A stretch of 64,000 nt of DNA. Source: Serinus canaria (taxonomy: Eukaryota > Chordata > Aves > Passeriformes > Fringillidae). The translations under genes and the position numbers were made by a program. Positions 51,007-62,315 of the stretch are shown here, piece after piece (position 1 is the first letter of the stretch; each line of letters opens with the position of its first letter). Under the pieces are notes generated by a model. It made no database searches. It saw only the letters and a program-made list of their open reading frames with translations, and was not told the origin of the DNA. The stretch covers positions 35,253,059-35,317,058 of the forward strand of contig NC_066313.1 of the NCBI RefSeq assembly GCF_022539315.1, given 5' to 3'.

Positions 51007-53559
51007 AGCTTTGTTCTGAGTGAGTGACAGGAAAAGTAGTCAGGAGATATTTATTTATCAAGGTGCATTTCTAAGCTGTGTCTTCTCTGCTGGGCTACAG
51101 TACAAAGAAGACATTCACCCAATTATGAATCCTACTTCAGAAGTCACTTCAGACCCCTTTGAGTGCCCTACCAGACACTGAGAACTCAGTGTGTGAAGGA
51201 CAGAATAAAAGGGGAAAATACTTTTGTGTGGCTCATTGAAGTCTGATTCTTATGTCCATGGGTGACTGTAAGACAGAGAAAACCAGACTTCTTTTTGGAG
51301 GAATATGATCCAGTTTGCAGCAAAGTTCTGTCTTCAAACTTGATGTATTGATCTTCATGTGTTTTTTTTTTTTTTACACAGAAAACTGCAAAACATGTTC
51401 AACTTTTACTACTCCCTGGATCCAAGATTCTGATTCAGATCCTACAACTAATTCCATTTTTCTTTCTTGGCTTGTACAAAGCCATGGAAGAAGCCTTGGA
51501 ATTTCTAGCACAAACACATCTTCAGAAGAAAGAAAACTCTTTTGAAATGTTTTAGAAAGCCACCCTTTTTGTTTTATATCAAACTGTCGTTCTGAGCAGA
51601 ACAAAGTTTCCTTTTTTCCTATTTTCATCTAATTGTAAGACTTGTAAATAGACAGGATCATTGTGTGCGCTTCACTTGCAAGATTTTGTTCCCTTCAGAG
51701 CACAGTCATAAAAGAGAAACTTTTTCCTCCCATTTTAATTTAATTAAAAGCCAAGATATGTTTGAAGCTTTGAGCTGATCCAGGAAGACGATGAATGATC
51801 ACAGATATGTTAGCACTGATGTGAATAGCAAGGTTACAGCCCTTCCCTCGGTGAACAGAAGTGCAGGCAACAGGCTAGAAAGCAGTCCCATGATTCTCAC
51901 AAAATAGGTTTATTAAAACTAGACAGGAAGGTCAAGATAAGAGTTTGAAGGCAGTGAGAGCTTAAAATATTTCAGTCTCCAGAGGTGAGTGGACTTGAAT
52001 GGCCTACAATCATGCAGGCAAGGGAGAAGGTTGTGATGCCTGGCATTAAGGAAAAAGCACATTACACTTGTTCCTTCATCATTTTCTCATGAACCTTTCA
52101 AGGCATTCCCCTCTCAGTAGTAATTTATCTCAAAGATTTCTAGAGCAATCCCAAACTAGACTGACTCATTCACATCCATTTAAATCTCTTCAGCAAACTG
52201 TGCACAGTCTTAGAGGTTCTTCAGAAGTTGCCACATTTTGCTTTATTTAATTATCTATTTATTTACTTCATGTTCACACCTTGGCTTTTCCTTAACAGGA
52301 TGATGTATCCAGCCTGAACTCCAAAAAATCTTGTATGTTCCTACAGGCAGAATATTTAGGCGTCCTCTTCTTTCCTTTGAGCACTCTAGTTCCAACACTT
52401 TCTGTGAAACTGCACAATTCTCTGCAAAATTGTGTTTTTGTTGAGCCTAACTTTGGTCATCCCCCTTCAGATAGTTAAGCTGGGATCCCAGTCTTACTCT
52501 GTATTGAAGAGAGACAGAGAAGCAATTCAGACCATGTCCAGACTCATGTCAGGATATGTTCTCAGTTTCTAGTTCTGTTGCAGCATTTTTTTCCTATCAG
52601 ACCTGACTTTCCTCCTTGAATTTTCTCTTTATAGAAACCAAGGCACCAAAGAGGAGAAATGAAATAGAACAGGATATTCTTGTATCACTGTTTTGGCATT
52701 TAGATCCATTCATGGTGCACATGGTGTTAGAGAACATTGTCAGATTTCACAACATAGATTTCCTCGCTAAAATTCCTGTGGAAGAGCCTAGTGTCTGCCT
52801 CCTAATATTGTTTATCTGGATAGAAATTAAATTATCAATATTATGTAAAGTTTTGTGGTAGGTCTGTGCCTTACTATTTATCCTTTCTAATGAAAATTTT
52901 CATTAACAGTAAAATAAATATTCATTACTTTTATAATTTTCATAGTCAAAGTAAACATTTGTATATATGCCTAGAACTTGCAATTTACTTCACATCCTTT
53001 GGGCGCTTGTTCAGATCAATAGAAAATATCCACCAGACAGAAGTTCTGCACTAACTACATCTATTAGTGTCTCACAGCCACTTTGAACAGATGCTGTGTT
53101 GAGCAGCTGTGCTATGTAAATTAGTTTACAAGCATTTCAATTCTATTCATCACTGACATATCTGCTAAACCTGACTTTTTCAGCTAATCTGCCATTATCC
53201 TCCATAATTTACCTCAATCCTGTTCTTAGCATAGATTTTACCCCTCGTGCACATCAGCATGGTTGAAGTCTACAAACCATCTTGACTCTGCAGTGGTGCA
53301 CATGAATCAGTTTCCAGACTGACAGCTGCTTGTCTAAAATAAGACTTGAGCTAAAAAACCTTACTCACACTATGCAACCTTTGCTTTGCAGTCGATGTTG
53401 ACTTGTCAAGAGTAAGTGTAAAAGGCATCCTGCTTTTCCGTGGGCTGTGACTCACAAAGCACATCCCAGGTTTAAACATCAGAGTACAAAGGTGAACCAT
53501 TGCCAAGTCAGAGCTGTTCTTCAGGAGTGGTTTCCAAAAGGAGATGATTACTCTCCTTA
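51007..53559. other. Unique AT-rich sequence
   Basis: No gene or repeat family recognised. A 14-T run lies at 51362-51375. Confidence 0.45.
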
Positions 53560-54150
53560 ATGGAGATGACAGTAAAAATGTTAAAAGTCAGAAGAAATTC
53601 ATACTTTCTCTCAGCTGCTGAAATGTTTAAAAAACAGTATCTAAGTGTTCTTGAAATTTTATTTCCAAGTATGCAGGCGAATCTATCTTGGGGAACTGTT
53701 TTCAGCACCTGTAAAGACAGCTGCAAACCTACAGGACTGTGTGACAGCAGAGCCCTGGGCAGAGATGCAAGCATCCTTCTTTTTTCAGAGCATTTAGCTT
53801 CTTTAGAAGTCTCCCCTAAGTCCCCAAACGGTCACAGTTTAATCTGTTTATTAAACACATCCACACAGGTTGAAGTCAATCTCTTTTTCCAGTCACCCCA
53901 GCAGCAACCATGCAGTTTCAGTTTTCTACAAAGCCTCTGGGGTATCCACAGTGTGCTTTACATGGCTGTCATTCCAGCTCCTTTTCTGTCAACAGCACCT
54001 TCACACTGGGAGTGCTATTTATGGAGCTTCCTGAATTTTTTATGGGGACCTACACCTCTGTTTTGGCAGCAGAGTTACACCCTGAAAATTAGCACTATCA
54101 CAGCTGTCTTTACCAACTCAGTATATAATTTGCACAGGTGTTTTCTTTGA
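53560..54150 (+). other. 196-codon open frame, unrecognised, doubtful
   Basis: This plus-strand frame opens on a true ATG in a mediocre start context and runs 196 codons. The translation has a hydrophobic, aromatic-rich middle (codons about 125-165) but no clean membrane-spanning run, no signal peptide at the start and no family motif that I know. No promoter, splice or polyadenylation context was identified. A chance frame is most likely. I list it because it is one of only two frames near 200 codons in 64 kb. Confidence 0.12.
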
Positions 54151-55415
54151 AACAACTTGCCTTAAACATCAGATTGCAGCCTATTTGGGTGTACTAAAAA
54201 AACCCAAACCTATAAACATTTATGATTTTTAAAGGGAAATTTTTCTCCCCTTCTTTTTTTTTTTCATTTTTCCATCTCAAAGCTATGTTAAACAGGAAAA
54301 AGAAAGCCTGCAAACGTTGCTTCCAAGCTCTTTCCCTACTCATGGAATAATCTTTATTGATAGAAACAACAACTAATTCAGAGCAGGTTACAGGGAGACA
54401 TTTACAGTGTGCCTAATTCTGGAGGTGTTTAAAAATCTTTGCATGTAGAAAGCCACGTCATTTTCAAACTCTGACTGAAACAAAATCTGTCCATGAGCAG
54501 AAATACCCCTGTATGGACAACAAGACTCCTAGAGTTCCATTTAATAGAATAAATGTAGGACTCTATTCTGCTTTTTAATTCAAAAACATAGTAGTGCATC
54601 CTCTAAGGAATATAAAATGCGACATAGAGCATTTCCCTGTTCGAAAGGAAAAAATTGAAGTTGCAGGGGAACCTTCAAGATCTCAAATACCACTTGGTGC
54701 TTTGGTTGGACAATTGTTAAAGTCCTAAGATCTGAAATTCATTGCACCTGTTTTGAGATCTCAACAATGTTTGAATCCATGTCTGAGTCACTAACTGATG
54801 GAAAAATGCACTTTTAGAGCAAAAGTCCTTTGATTTGTCTGAGGTATCTACCTTAAAGTGAGATGACTCATGTCCTATAAATGCCTCCTTTTTCTCATGT
54901 GATTACTTAAGATGGGTTATAAGGCCAAGTCAGATATGATGCTGACACTGTAATCTTTTAAATTAACTGAAATTAAGCTAATCTGTCACATGTTTAATTG
55001 CAATGCAGAGAGGAGGCAGAGAAAGAACAAAGTTTCATCTGTGCTCTGGGAGATGATTAATGTGTCATCACTGAACATGGGAAAAGACAAAAAGTGGATA
55101 TATCACCTCTCTTTTCTTCCCAATGGCAATTTTTTTAAAATAAAAGTTTTCTGTTTATTTTCAGCAACCTTGTTGTGGTAACTTCTGATCTGGAGATAAT
55201 TTGGTAATTATCCATTTTGTTGTTGAGTACTAAAAGTCAAAACTGTTTTATATGTTGCATGTCATATTTCTGATCTTTTAAAGATGAAGTTTAAGATTTA
55301 TGGTGTGCAAAACATCCTGACAGTAACCTCAGTGACTGAGAAAGTTCTATGGTGTTTTCTTGACATTTGTTACCTTGGGAAATGACGTACCATATTCAAA
55401 GTGAGCCAGAAGGCT
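54151..55415. other. Unique AT-rich sequence
   Basis: Nothing recognised. T-rich tract near 54240-54262. Confidence 0.4.
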
Positions 55416-56060
55416 CTAATGATAATCTGGAGGGTTTTTTACCTTGCCTGACATTCTGCTGACACTCTGCCTGGTGCTGCCCAGGAGGCTGTGGATTTTC
55501 ACAGCCATGAGGGCACATTGCTGACTCATTTTCAACTTGTTCATCAGGATGTCCAGATCCTCCCTGTTAAAGCTGCTTTTCAGTTGTCTGGTGCCAGCCT
55601 GTTGGTGCCTGGGATTATTCCTCCTCAGGTGCCAGACTTGGAGCTTCCCATTGTTAAATTTCATGCTCCTTTAGCCAAATTTTCCACCCAGTCCAGGTCC
55701 TCTGAAAGGCAGTACAACCACCTGATGCATCACTCACTCTTCCCAGTTTTGCAAGACTTAAAAGCTAATCAAGAGTGCACTGTCTATTATCTTCCAGGTC
55801 ATAAATGGAGATGTTGCACCAGTATAGAGCCTTGGTGTGCATAGCCAGTAACTGTCCTACAGGTGAACTTTGTGCAACTGGTCATAACCCTGTAAGCCCA
55901 GCAGATTAGCCACTTTCAGTTCAACATCCTACCTACTTATTTAGTCTGATTTTCATCACATTTTTAATGAGGATGTTGTGGGAGAAACCTTTCAAAGCCT
56001 TATTAAAGCCAAGGAAGAAAATATCAGCTGCTCTCACCTCATCTACCCAGGTCTTCCTCA
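55416..56060 (-). pseudogene. CR1 ORF2 reverse-transcriptase remnant
   Basis: CR1 reverse transcriptase copies its own RNA at a nicked target. Here the motif A aspartate is replaced by glycine (LGF where LDF is usual), and the FADD motif C reads LLSL with a stop just before it, so both catalytic sites are lost. A final 82-codon frame (55416-55664) is still open and carries the MKFNNGK...NNPRHQ and MSQQCAL blocks. Decay with in-frame stops shows an old, inactive copy. Confidence 0.86.
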
Positions 56061-56164
56061 TAGAAGGCTGTCAAGTTGCTCAGGAATTATTTTTTCTTCA
56101 TAAATATGTGGTGATTAGTCCCAATCATCTACTTGTTCTTCATGCTTTTGGAAGCCTCTATAGC

Positions 56165-56219
56165 TTACAGAGAAAGAAAGAGGAGAGGAAGGTGGTAGGT
56201 CCTTTCCAACTGAAAGATT
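56165..56219 (+). mobile_element. Nested short CR1 3' tail, sense
   Basis: GGTAGGTCCTTTCCAACTGA (56191-56210) followed by AAGATTATTCT is the extreme 3' end of a CR1 copy in sense orientation, ending in ATTCT-type tail units. It sits inside the antisense CR1 reverse-transcriptase fossil, so it inserted later. It is only a few tens of bases long. The left boundary is approximate. Confidence 0.7.
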
Positions 56220-56340
56220 ATTCTATTCTATTCTATTCTATTCTATTCTATTCTATTCTATTCTATTCTATTCTATTCTATTCTATTCTATTCTATTCTA
56301 TTCTATTCTATTCCATTCCATTCCATTCCATTCCATTCCA
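56220..56340 (+). repeat. (ATTCT)18 followed by (ATTCC)6 pentanucleotide array
   Basis: Eighteen uninterrupted TTCTA units fill 56221-56310, then six TTCCA units fill 56311-56340, with no imperfect unit in either block. The array starts exactly at the end of the nested CR1 tail, whose ATTCTATG-like repeat is the probable seed. A 171-codon plus-strand frame (55967-56482) exists only because the pentamer has no stop in any frame of that strand and is not a gene. Confidence 0.97.
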
Positions 56341-56490
56341 TACCAGTTGCTGCCAGGAGTATTTGAACCATCACCTTCCCAGGGATCTGGGTGAGCCTGA
56401 CCAGACTGCAGTTCCCTGGATCATCTTTTTTGCATTTCTTGAAAATAGAAGGGGCATTTACTTTTTTCCAGTCTTACACTGAAAATTCAA

Positions 56491-57502
56491 GAATTTAAGC
56501 CAAAATGATGGGTTTATCTGTAGTGACTAAAGAGCCAGCATGTGTTCAAAGAGAAATCCCTGGCACAGAGACGGAGTGGACAGAGACATCACTACAGTCT
56601 CAAGCCATCTGCAGTAATTGTGTGTCAGGGTCCAATTATTATTACTGCTCATCATAAAACATATGGTGAGAGAAAGTCAGGGCTGGGAGATTAAAGTTCA
56701 ACAGAAAAGGTCTGCAAGGTTAATGCATGAAGCCAAAAATTGGCATGTCACCCAGTTCTGCTAATTACTAACCCTGTTAAGACGCTTAACTAAGACTGGA
56801 TGGAAATGCAAAGCAAACTGAGGCCTTGCTTTAGTCATCTGTTTTAACTGAAAACAAACAAAAACTACATAGAGCACTTTTGAATCAAAGCTCATAACTG
56901 TCACTGATGCTTTCACAGGGAAATTTCACTGAAACTGTAAAAGGAATGTTAACCCTGCTTTCCTCTCTGTCATTCTGTTTGTTCTCTTTGCTCTTTTCAC
57001 TCTTGTCCAGCAGAAAACGTAGTCCCTGAATCAATAACATACTCCTGCAATCATGAAAGTCTTCACTTATAGCCCAAATGCACCCTAAATTATCCTAATT
57101 AATTATTTTCTGCTACTATTACAGTGATGACAAAAAATGACAAAATGACAAAAAACCTTGTTGAAGTATTTCTGGGCATAGAAAGCAATTCCAGAAGAAC
57201 AGAGAATATTCCTCTGGGAATGTTAAACTATACAAATTGTAAAAATTCTCAGGGTTAACACCACAAACGTTCCTCTCCCTCTTTACCTGATTTGCAAAGA
57301 TTTAAACACTTAAATATATGCAAAAAACTTATGAATTTAAAATCTGGTGAATATCTGTTTTCCCTATTTATATCCAGTGTTAATCCTCTGAAAAGAAGTC
57401 TCTTTATAGTAAGTCCTTTAAATCAGAAAGAAGAAGTAGAATATATGTCCCAAATCATCTGGAGGACAGATATAACTGACAGTGTAAAGCAATCTAGTAA
57501 CA
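56491..57502. other. Unique AT-rich sequence
   Basis: No gene or repeat family recognised. A short ATGACAAAA repetition (three units) is at 57126-57156. Confidence 0.45.
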
Positions 57503-57752
57503 TGTTGTTTAACACCATCAGAAAATTAAACTCCAAAATAACCACTTCCCTTCCCCCTGCCCCTTCCAGTAAGAGAGGGACAAAGGTGGAGATTGTGGGT
57601 TGAAGTAACAATTTACTGAATGCAGAAACCTATGGGAAAGGAAACACACTTTTTTTAATCTTAAAAAAAAAAAGTATACAAAAAGAGAAGGTGCTTTACA
57701 CACAGACGGCGATCACCATTCCATCTTAGTTGCGCCAGGCTGCTGCAACAAA

Positions 57753-57830
57753 GACAAGATAGTGGCCGTTCCTGCACCCAGGGCCACTTGACTTTCCACA
57801 AACAATGACAAGATGGCAGCTGTTCCCACA
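57753..57830. repeat. 54-bp direct repeat with GACAAGAT...GTTCC core
   Basis: GACAAGATAGTGGCCGTTCC starts at 57753 and GACAAGATGGCAGCTGTTCC at 57807, an offset of 54. The second contains CAAGATGGC, and CCATCTT lies at 57721-57727; both match the core recognised by YY1-type zinc-finger proteins (family knowledge). Confidence 0.7.
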
Positions 57831-57984
57831 AACAGCTTTCACCCTCCCCAGGCCCAAGACACTGGAATACAGTGATGAACCCCAAAAGCTAGATTCTCTG
57901 TGTTGCACTGCACTGCTGCTTCAGCTGCTGGACTCAATTCCACATGGCTGCTACCAGCACAGCTGCTTCTGGCTGCTCCACCCA

Positions 57985-58050
57985 GCTCTGCTCAGCTTCC
58001 TTCAGCTCAGCTCCTTTTGGCTCAGCTCTGCTTGGTTCAGCTTGGCTCCT
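57985..58050. repeat. Irregular CAGCTC / GGCTCCTTTTGG repeats
   Basis: Short units such as CTCAGCTC, CAGCTCTGCT and CTCCTTTTGGC recur several times in this stretch within the LTR-like block. It is a degenerate local repetition without a fixed period. Confidence 0.7.
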
Positions 58051-58550
58051 TTTGGCCCGCCCTGGACTTGGCAGGGCTCAGGCTTACCTCCACCATTTGG
58101 CTCCACAGAGCGCTTCCCACACTGGTGCTGCTTTTCAGCATCACATCTTGGAGCCACGGCTCAGAGGAGTGGGCAGGGGACAGGCAGAGGTGACAGAGGA
58201 TGAGGTCCACAAGGCTGATCCCAACAACCTTCCTAGCCGTGGAGAGAGGGAGGCAAAATAATCCACTTCCAGGGTGTGCTCACCTCTTCTTCCCCCTGGG
58301 ACCATGCTGCCAGCAAATATGTGAGTGGTAGAGAGCAGCACCCTGGGCACACTCCCATGGCTCTCAGTGCTGCTGCATCTCTGCAAACAGGGCACACATG
58401 GAGGGTACTCAGGTATCACACACTTCTGCACGGGGCTGGCAGAAATGACACAGGAGCTAGGAGGGACCTGTGCCCTACTAGACTGACAGTGCAAGGCAGA
58501 GAAGAATACACTTGTTCCTCTCAAATGGCAGTAGGGCTTTGGGTGAGTTC

Positions 58551-60436
58551 AGCCCCAGTTGTCCAGATATGAAAACAAAACTGATTGTCAGTGCTCTTCT
58601 GTGTTGTAGACATAGTCCACTCCAGAGTGCAATTCATCTTGTTCTGTAACAGAGCCAAAAGAGGTGGAAAAAAAGCATAGTGTAAGGAATTTCTTTAGAA
58701 AATTGGACCACTAGACTGCATAATTACTGTTCAGCCAACTAAATATGCTGACATTAATGCCACTCAGACCTTGATTCATTTTCCCTAAGAAAAGTGGTTT
58801 TTACTGTTTGAATAACCTTGAGGAATCTTGCATTGGTCTCCACCTGTTTCTTCAGGACATGATATTCCTCAGGCCTCATCCTCTGTTCACATGCAGCAGT
58901 CTGGTATGTCTCAGATTCTCACAAAGACACTGGTGCCTGTGTTTAAGCAATCAAAGCTGGTCGTGTTTAGTAGTGTAATGGAAAAACAATGCTCACCATC
59001 AGTGTATGCAGAATTATTCACCCAAGCACCTGAACTCAGCATGATAAATGGAGACAGAATATATTGCAGAACTTTGAAAGGGTCTCATGCCCTGGGACTC
59101 CCAGGTCTAATCAGCTCTCACAGATCAGAAAATTATGTATGACATATTGAGGACTATCCAAGGAGTCAGAAATCTAAGCAGACCCATACTGCAGAAGTCA
59201 TGACTTCCAAATTTGTTAAAATATGCATCATTATTTGACATGGACCAGGTGCACTACTAGTTAAAGATGTGTGCAGAGAAGTTTTCTATTGATCTCAGCT
59301 ATTGGCCTGACTCAATATGAGCTATTCCTTCAAATAGAAATACTTGTGTTGTGCCTTCAAAAGTCCATGAGGCAGCCTGGGAAATATTCAATGCTCTGTG
59401 ATGATTGCTTTGTCTTTTTATTGTTTTCCTCTTGTTTTGGAGATCAATATTAGAGATTTCCTCTTCTAAGAGTTAAGAGCCTGTTCTTAGTGATTGAATT
59501 ATGCCATGATAATCTACCCCCTTGAGCTATTATAAAAACTGACTTAATTTTGTTGTCCTAATGACATTTGAATACGATGCAGCTGTCTGAATCATACTGC
59601 TACAAGTACCTTTTGATAGCTAGAAAAAAAAATAATTCTAATCATTCTTCTATTATTCCAAATACTGTGATGAAAAAGCACCTCTGAAAAAAAACCCACA
59701 AAAAATCCAAACCAAAAAAAAGGAACAAAAATGCACAGAAAATTGAGGCTTCTGGAAACATTTTTTTCTCAAAACAAATTGAATTGCAATATCCTTTCAA
59801 CACCATTTTTATTTTCTGTCTTGAGAATCTTTTTAATGCAGTGGAATGGCATTGTTCAAAAATTCTCTTCTAATCAAATCCAAATCCAGGTCATTAGAGA
59901 GGAAAATCACCAAGCGTGTCCAAGTCATGATGGGAGCATGCATTCCCAAATTAATATAAAACAAGCCTGGGTACTGAGAAACAACTTGAAGAGTCTTGTA
60001 TCCAACTGCTTCTGACTAGGAAAAATAAGCCAAACCGTAAACAGGTTGTACCCACTTTGTACATGCTAAGCTGAGACAAGTTTTCTGGAGATACCTGCAC
60101 TTCTCCCTGAGGACAGTATCAAGGACGTCTTCATGACTAGAATGAAAGTTGAACACACTAAAAACCCAAGCATCCAGTCAGATTGCTGTCGCAGCTCACA
60201 CCCCTGAAATTGTTTGTCTCTGTGTTTTTAGCCTGTTCAAAAGAAATCGCACACTGCAGCATACTCCAAGAGGCTGGCTGGCTGTCAGCACTCCACAGAA
60301 AGCCCATGTGGACAGGATGAGAGTGGCAGGTGTAATGTACCATCTGCACAACCATCTGGAGATCACCCCTCCTCAGAGTGCAGGAGTAACACCAGAGCCT
60401 CGTTCTTCTACCACTGACGTGAAAAGAAATTTTATA
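58551..60436. other. Unique AT-rich sequence
   Basis: No gene or repeat family recognised. An A-rich tract (59685-59735) is low complexity. Short frames here have no recognisable domains. Confidence 0.45.
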
Positions 60437-60702
60437 GACTCCATGGGATCCTAGACCAGTTTGGGTTGGAAGGCACCTTAAAGATCATCTAGTTCCACCC
60501 CACCTGCTGTGGGCAGGAACAGCTTCCACTAGACCAGGTTGCTCAAAGCCCCACACAACCTGACCTTGAACACTATCAGGGATGGGGCACATTCAGCTTC
60601 CCTGGACAACATGCTCACCATCCTCTGAGTTTAGAATATCTTCCTAATGGCTGATGTATGTTCTCTTTCAGTTTAAAGACATTCCTCCTTGTCCTGTCAC
60701 TA

Positions 60703-60707
60703 CATGC
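60703..60707. repeat. 5-bp target-site duplication (left), CATGC
   Basis: CATGC precedes the TGTGGG terminus of the inserted element and recurs at 61489-61493. Removing the insert and one copy restores a continuous CR1 sequence. Confidence 0.85.
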
Positions 60708-61488
60708 TGTGGGAATGAGGCCTACAGCTATGAGACATGATGGGAGATAGGTGGTAGAGAGATTTCCATTAAATATGGTGTGCTGCAGGGCTGATAGGTT
60801 ATGTGTTTCTATTCCATCCTCATGCAAGACCTACAGTCTTCATAATAATCTCTCTCTCTGTAACTCTCAATACCCCTAATTTACATATAAAGTGACTGCA
60901 GCAAAAAGTTATTTGACTACAGTCCTGCCTCCACTTCTCCCAAAAGTATAAATTGGCATTTGAAATCTTCCATGGTAGAGAATGAGAATACAACCTTGCA
61001 GACAAGTTGACAGGCTTGCTTCTCTCTCTTCCCCAAGGAAGGGATGTGTCTTTGGTAAGGTTTACACCTCCAACTTCATCAGAGTGTACCTGAAAATACT
61101 CATACACAGCACGATATACTCACATATTCTAGGTCTACTGTATTTATCACTGGAAATCTCACAAAAATCTGTAGACTGTTTCTTCAATGTGCACAATATT
61201 TGTCAATCTGTGATCACAAAAGTTCTTAATGAACTCTCTCTTACTTATAGTGGCAAATCAGTAAATCACACCATTCATTAATCTGGGATCCTGAATGTGA
61301 CCAGAATTATTGTGTAATCACACTACTGATACACCTGGTATCTTACTGAATGTGACCAGACTTATAGTGCCAAAATGGTTATTATCAGAAATTGAACTGA
61401 TCTGCACCTGGCCCCGTTGCTCTGTGAGGACAAAGTAGAAAGCAATGAGGTTTATTTTCTGCCAAATTTATATACTTTTAATGCAACA
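60708..61488. mobile_element. 781-bp LTR-like insertion inside CR1
   Basis: The insert begins TGTGGGAATG and ends TTAATGCAACA, so it has TGT...ACA ends. It is flanked by perfect CATGC duplications and interrupts an otherwise continuous CR1. TG...CA ends with a 4-6 bp duplication are the signature of retroviral-type integration (established knowledge), so a solo LTR is the best call. The interior is AT-rich, and TGAATGTGACCAGA is repeated at 61292 and 61347. The usual polyadenylation and TATA signals are not in clear LTR order on either strand: AATAAA on the minus strand lies near that strand's 5' end. Strand is therefore left open, and a non-autonomous or unusual element is possible. Frames at 60820-61107 and 60982-61281 lie within it and have no recognised domain. 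Confidence 0.68.
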
Positions 61489-61493
61489 CATGC
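61489..61493. repeat. 5-bp target-site duplication (right), CATGC
   Basis: Second copy of the CATGC found at 60703-60707, directly following the ACA terminus of the insert. Confidence 0.85.
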
Positions 61494-62315
61494 CCTGGTA
61501 AAATGTCCCTTTCTAGCTTCCTTGCATTAAGCTCTGGAAGGCTGCTAAAAGCTCTCCCCAGGGCATTTCCTTCTCCAGGCTGAGCAACACAAGCTCTCCC
61601 AGCCTTCTTCAAAGAACAGGTGCCCCAGCCCTCTGATCACCTTGGTTGCCTTTCTCTAGACTAACACTAATAAGTCCACATAGTTCTCACCTTAGGGGCT
61701 GCAGAGCTGAGCACAGCACTTCAGGTGGAGTCACACCAGAGTGGAGTCGGGGGAGGAGAATCTCCTTTCTTTCCCTGCTGGCCATTCCCCTTTTGATGCA
61801 GCCCAGGACACAGCTGGTTTTGTGGGCTGCAAACCATGTTGAGCTTCTTGTCAACCAACAACTCCAAGTCATCCTCAGGCCTGCTCTCAAGCCATTCTCT
61901 GCCCAGCCTTTATTTTTCCTTGGGATTGACCCACTTGCAGGACCTTGAACTTGGCCTGGTTGAACTTTATGAGTTTTGTGCAGGCTCACCTCTCAAACCT
62001 GTCCAGGTCCCCTGGATGTCATCCCTTCCCTCCAACATCTCAACCTGACCACATGGCTTATTGTCATTGGAAAACGGGCTGAGGATGCACTTGATCCCCT
62101 GTCTGTGTTGCCAACAAGATGCTAAAAAGTGCCAGTCCCAATACTGACCGCTAAGGAAGGCCAGTTGTCACTGGTGTCTGCTTGGATATTGAGCCTTTGA
62201 CCACAATTCTGGAGTGGTCAAATCCTGCCAATTCATTATCCACTGTGTGGCCTATCCATCAATGCCATCCCTCTTCACTTTAGAGAGAAGGATGTCATGA
62301 AGGACAGTGTCAAAA

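Larger units (their letters stand above)
55416..56490 (-). mobile_element. CR1 LINE fossil, antisense, RT region
   Basis: The minus strand reads through much of CR1 ORF2 reverse transcriptase. From its 5' side: the fingers region at 56340-56490 (DWKK-type block, then DDPGNCS and IPGKVM), motif A at about 55965-56015 reading LGFNKALKGFSHNI, motif C at about 55741-55770, and the C-terminal block at 55416-55664 with MKFNNGK, NNPRHQ and MSQQCAL. The copy is interrupted at about 56165-56346 by a nested, opposite-strand CR1 tail and its microsatellite. The CR1 3' end is absent. Confidence 0.9.
57503..58550 (-). mobile_element. Probable LTR, minus strand, CpG-containing
   Basis: The start TGTTGTTTAACACCATCAG (57503-57521), read on the minus strand, is a terminus ending ...TTAAACAACA, the same form as the LTR end at 15939. 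About 90 bases further in, GTGGGTTGAAGTAACAATTTA (57595-57615) matches the conserved CTTCAACCCAC junction seen in that LTR group. The rest (57690-58550) is GC-richer than its surroundings and holds most of the CpGs nearby, consistent with a U3/promoter region. The upper boundary is a guess, and no clear target duplication was found. The many overlapping frames at 57661-58572 are by-products of base composition. A CpG island unrelated to an LTR is the alternative for the distal part. Confidence 0.5.
60437..62315 (-). mobile_element. CR1 LINE, antisense, split by a 781-bp insertion
   Basis: The 3' terminus is at about 60437 (CCATGGGATCCTAGACCAG, GGTTGGAAGGCACCTTAAAG) and the match continues to the CACTACATGC block at 60698-60707. 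It resumes without loss at CATGCCCTGGTAAAATG (61489) and runs through the C-terminal and RT parts of ORF2 to about 62315. A minus-strand frame (61687-61989) includes VLGCIKRGMASRERKEI, typical of CR1. The motif C equivalent near 62058-62074 reads FSND instead of FADD. Frameshifts and stops show it is inactive. The intervening 60708-61488 is foreign. Confidence 0.92.

Noticed and set aside
55967..56482. 171-codon plus-strand frame with YSILF repeats
   Set aside because: It is antisense to a CR1 reverse-transcriptase fossil and stays open only because the ATTCT pentamer has no stop codon in any plus-strand frame.
57661..58572. Cluster of overlapping frames on both strands
   Set aside because: Same composition effect in a GC-rich LTR-like block; no frame shows a known domain.
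57503..58650. GTAACA near 58645 and AACA near 58386 as the right target duplication of the 57.5-kb LTR
   Set aside because: Neither gives both a CA terminus on the element and a match longer than expected by chance.
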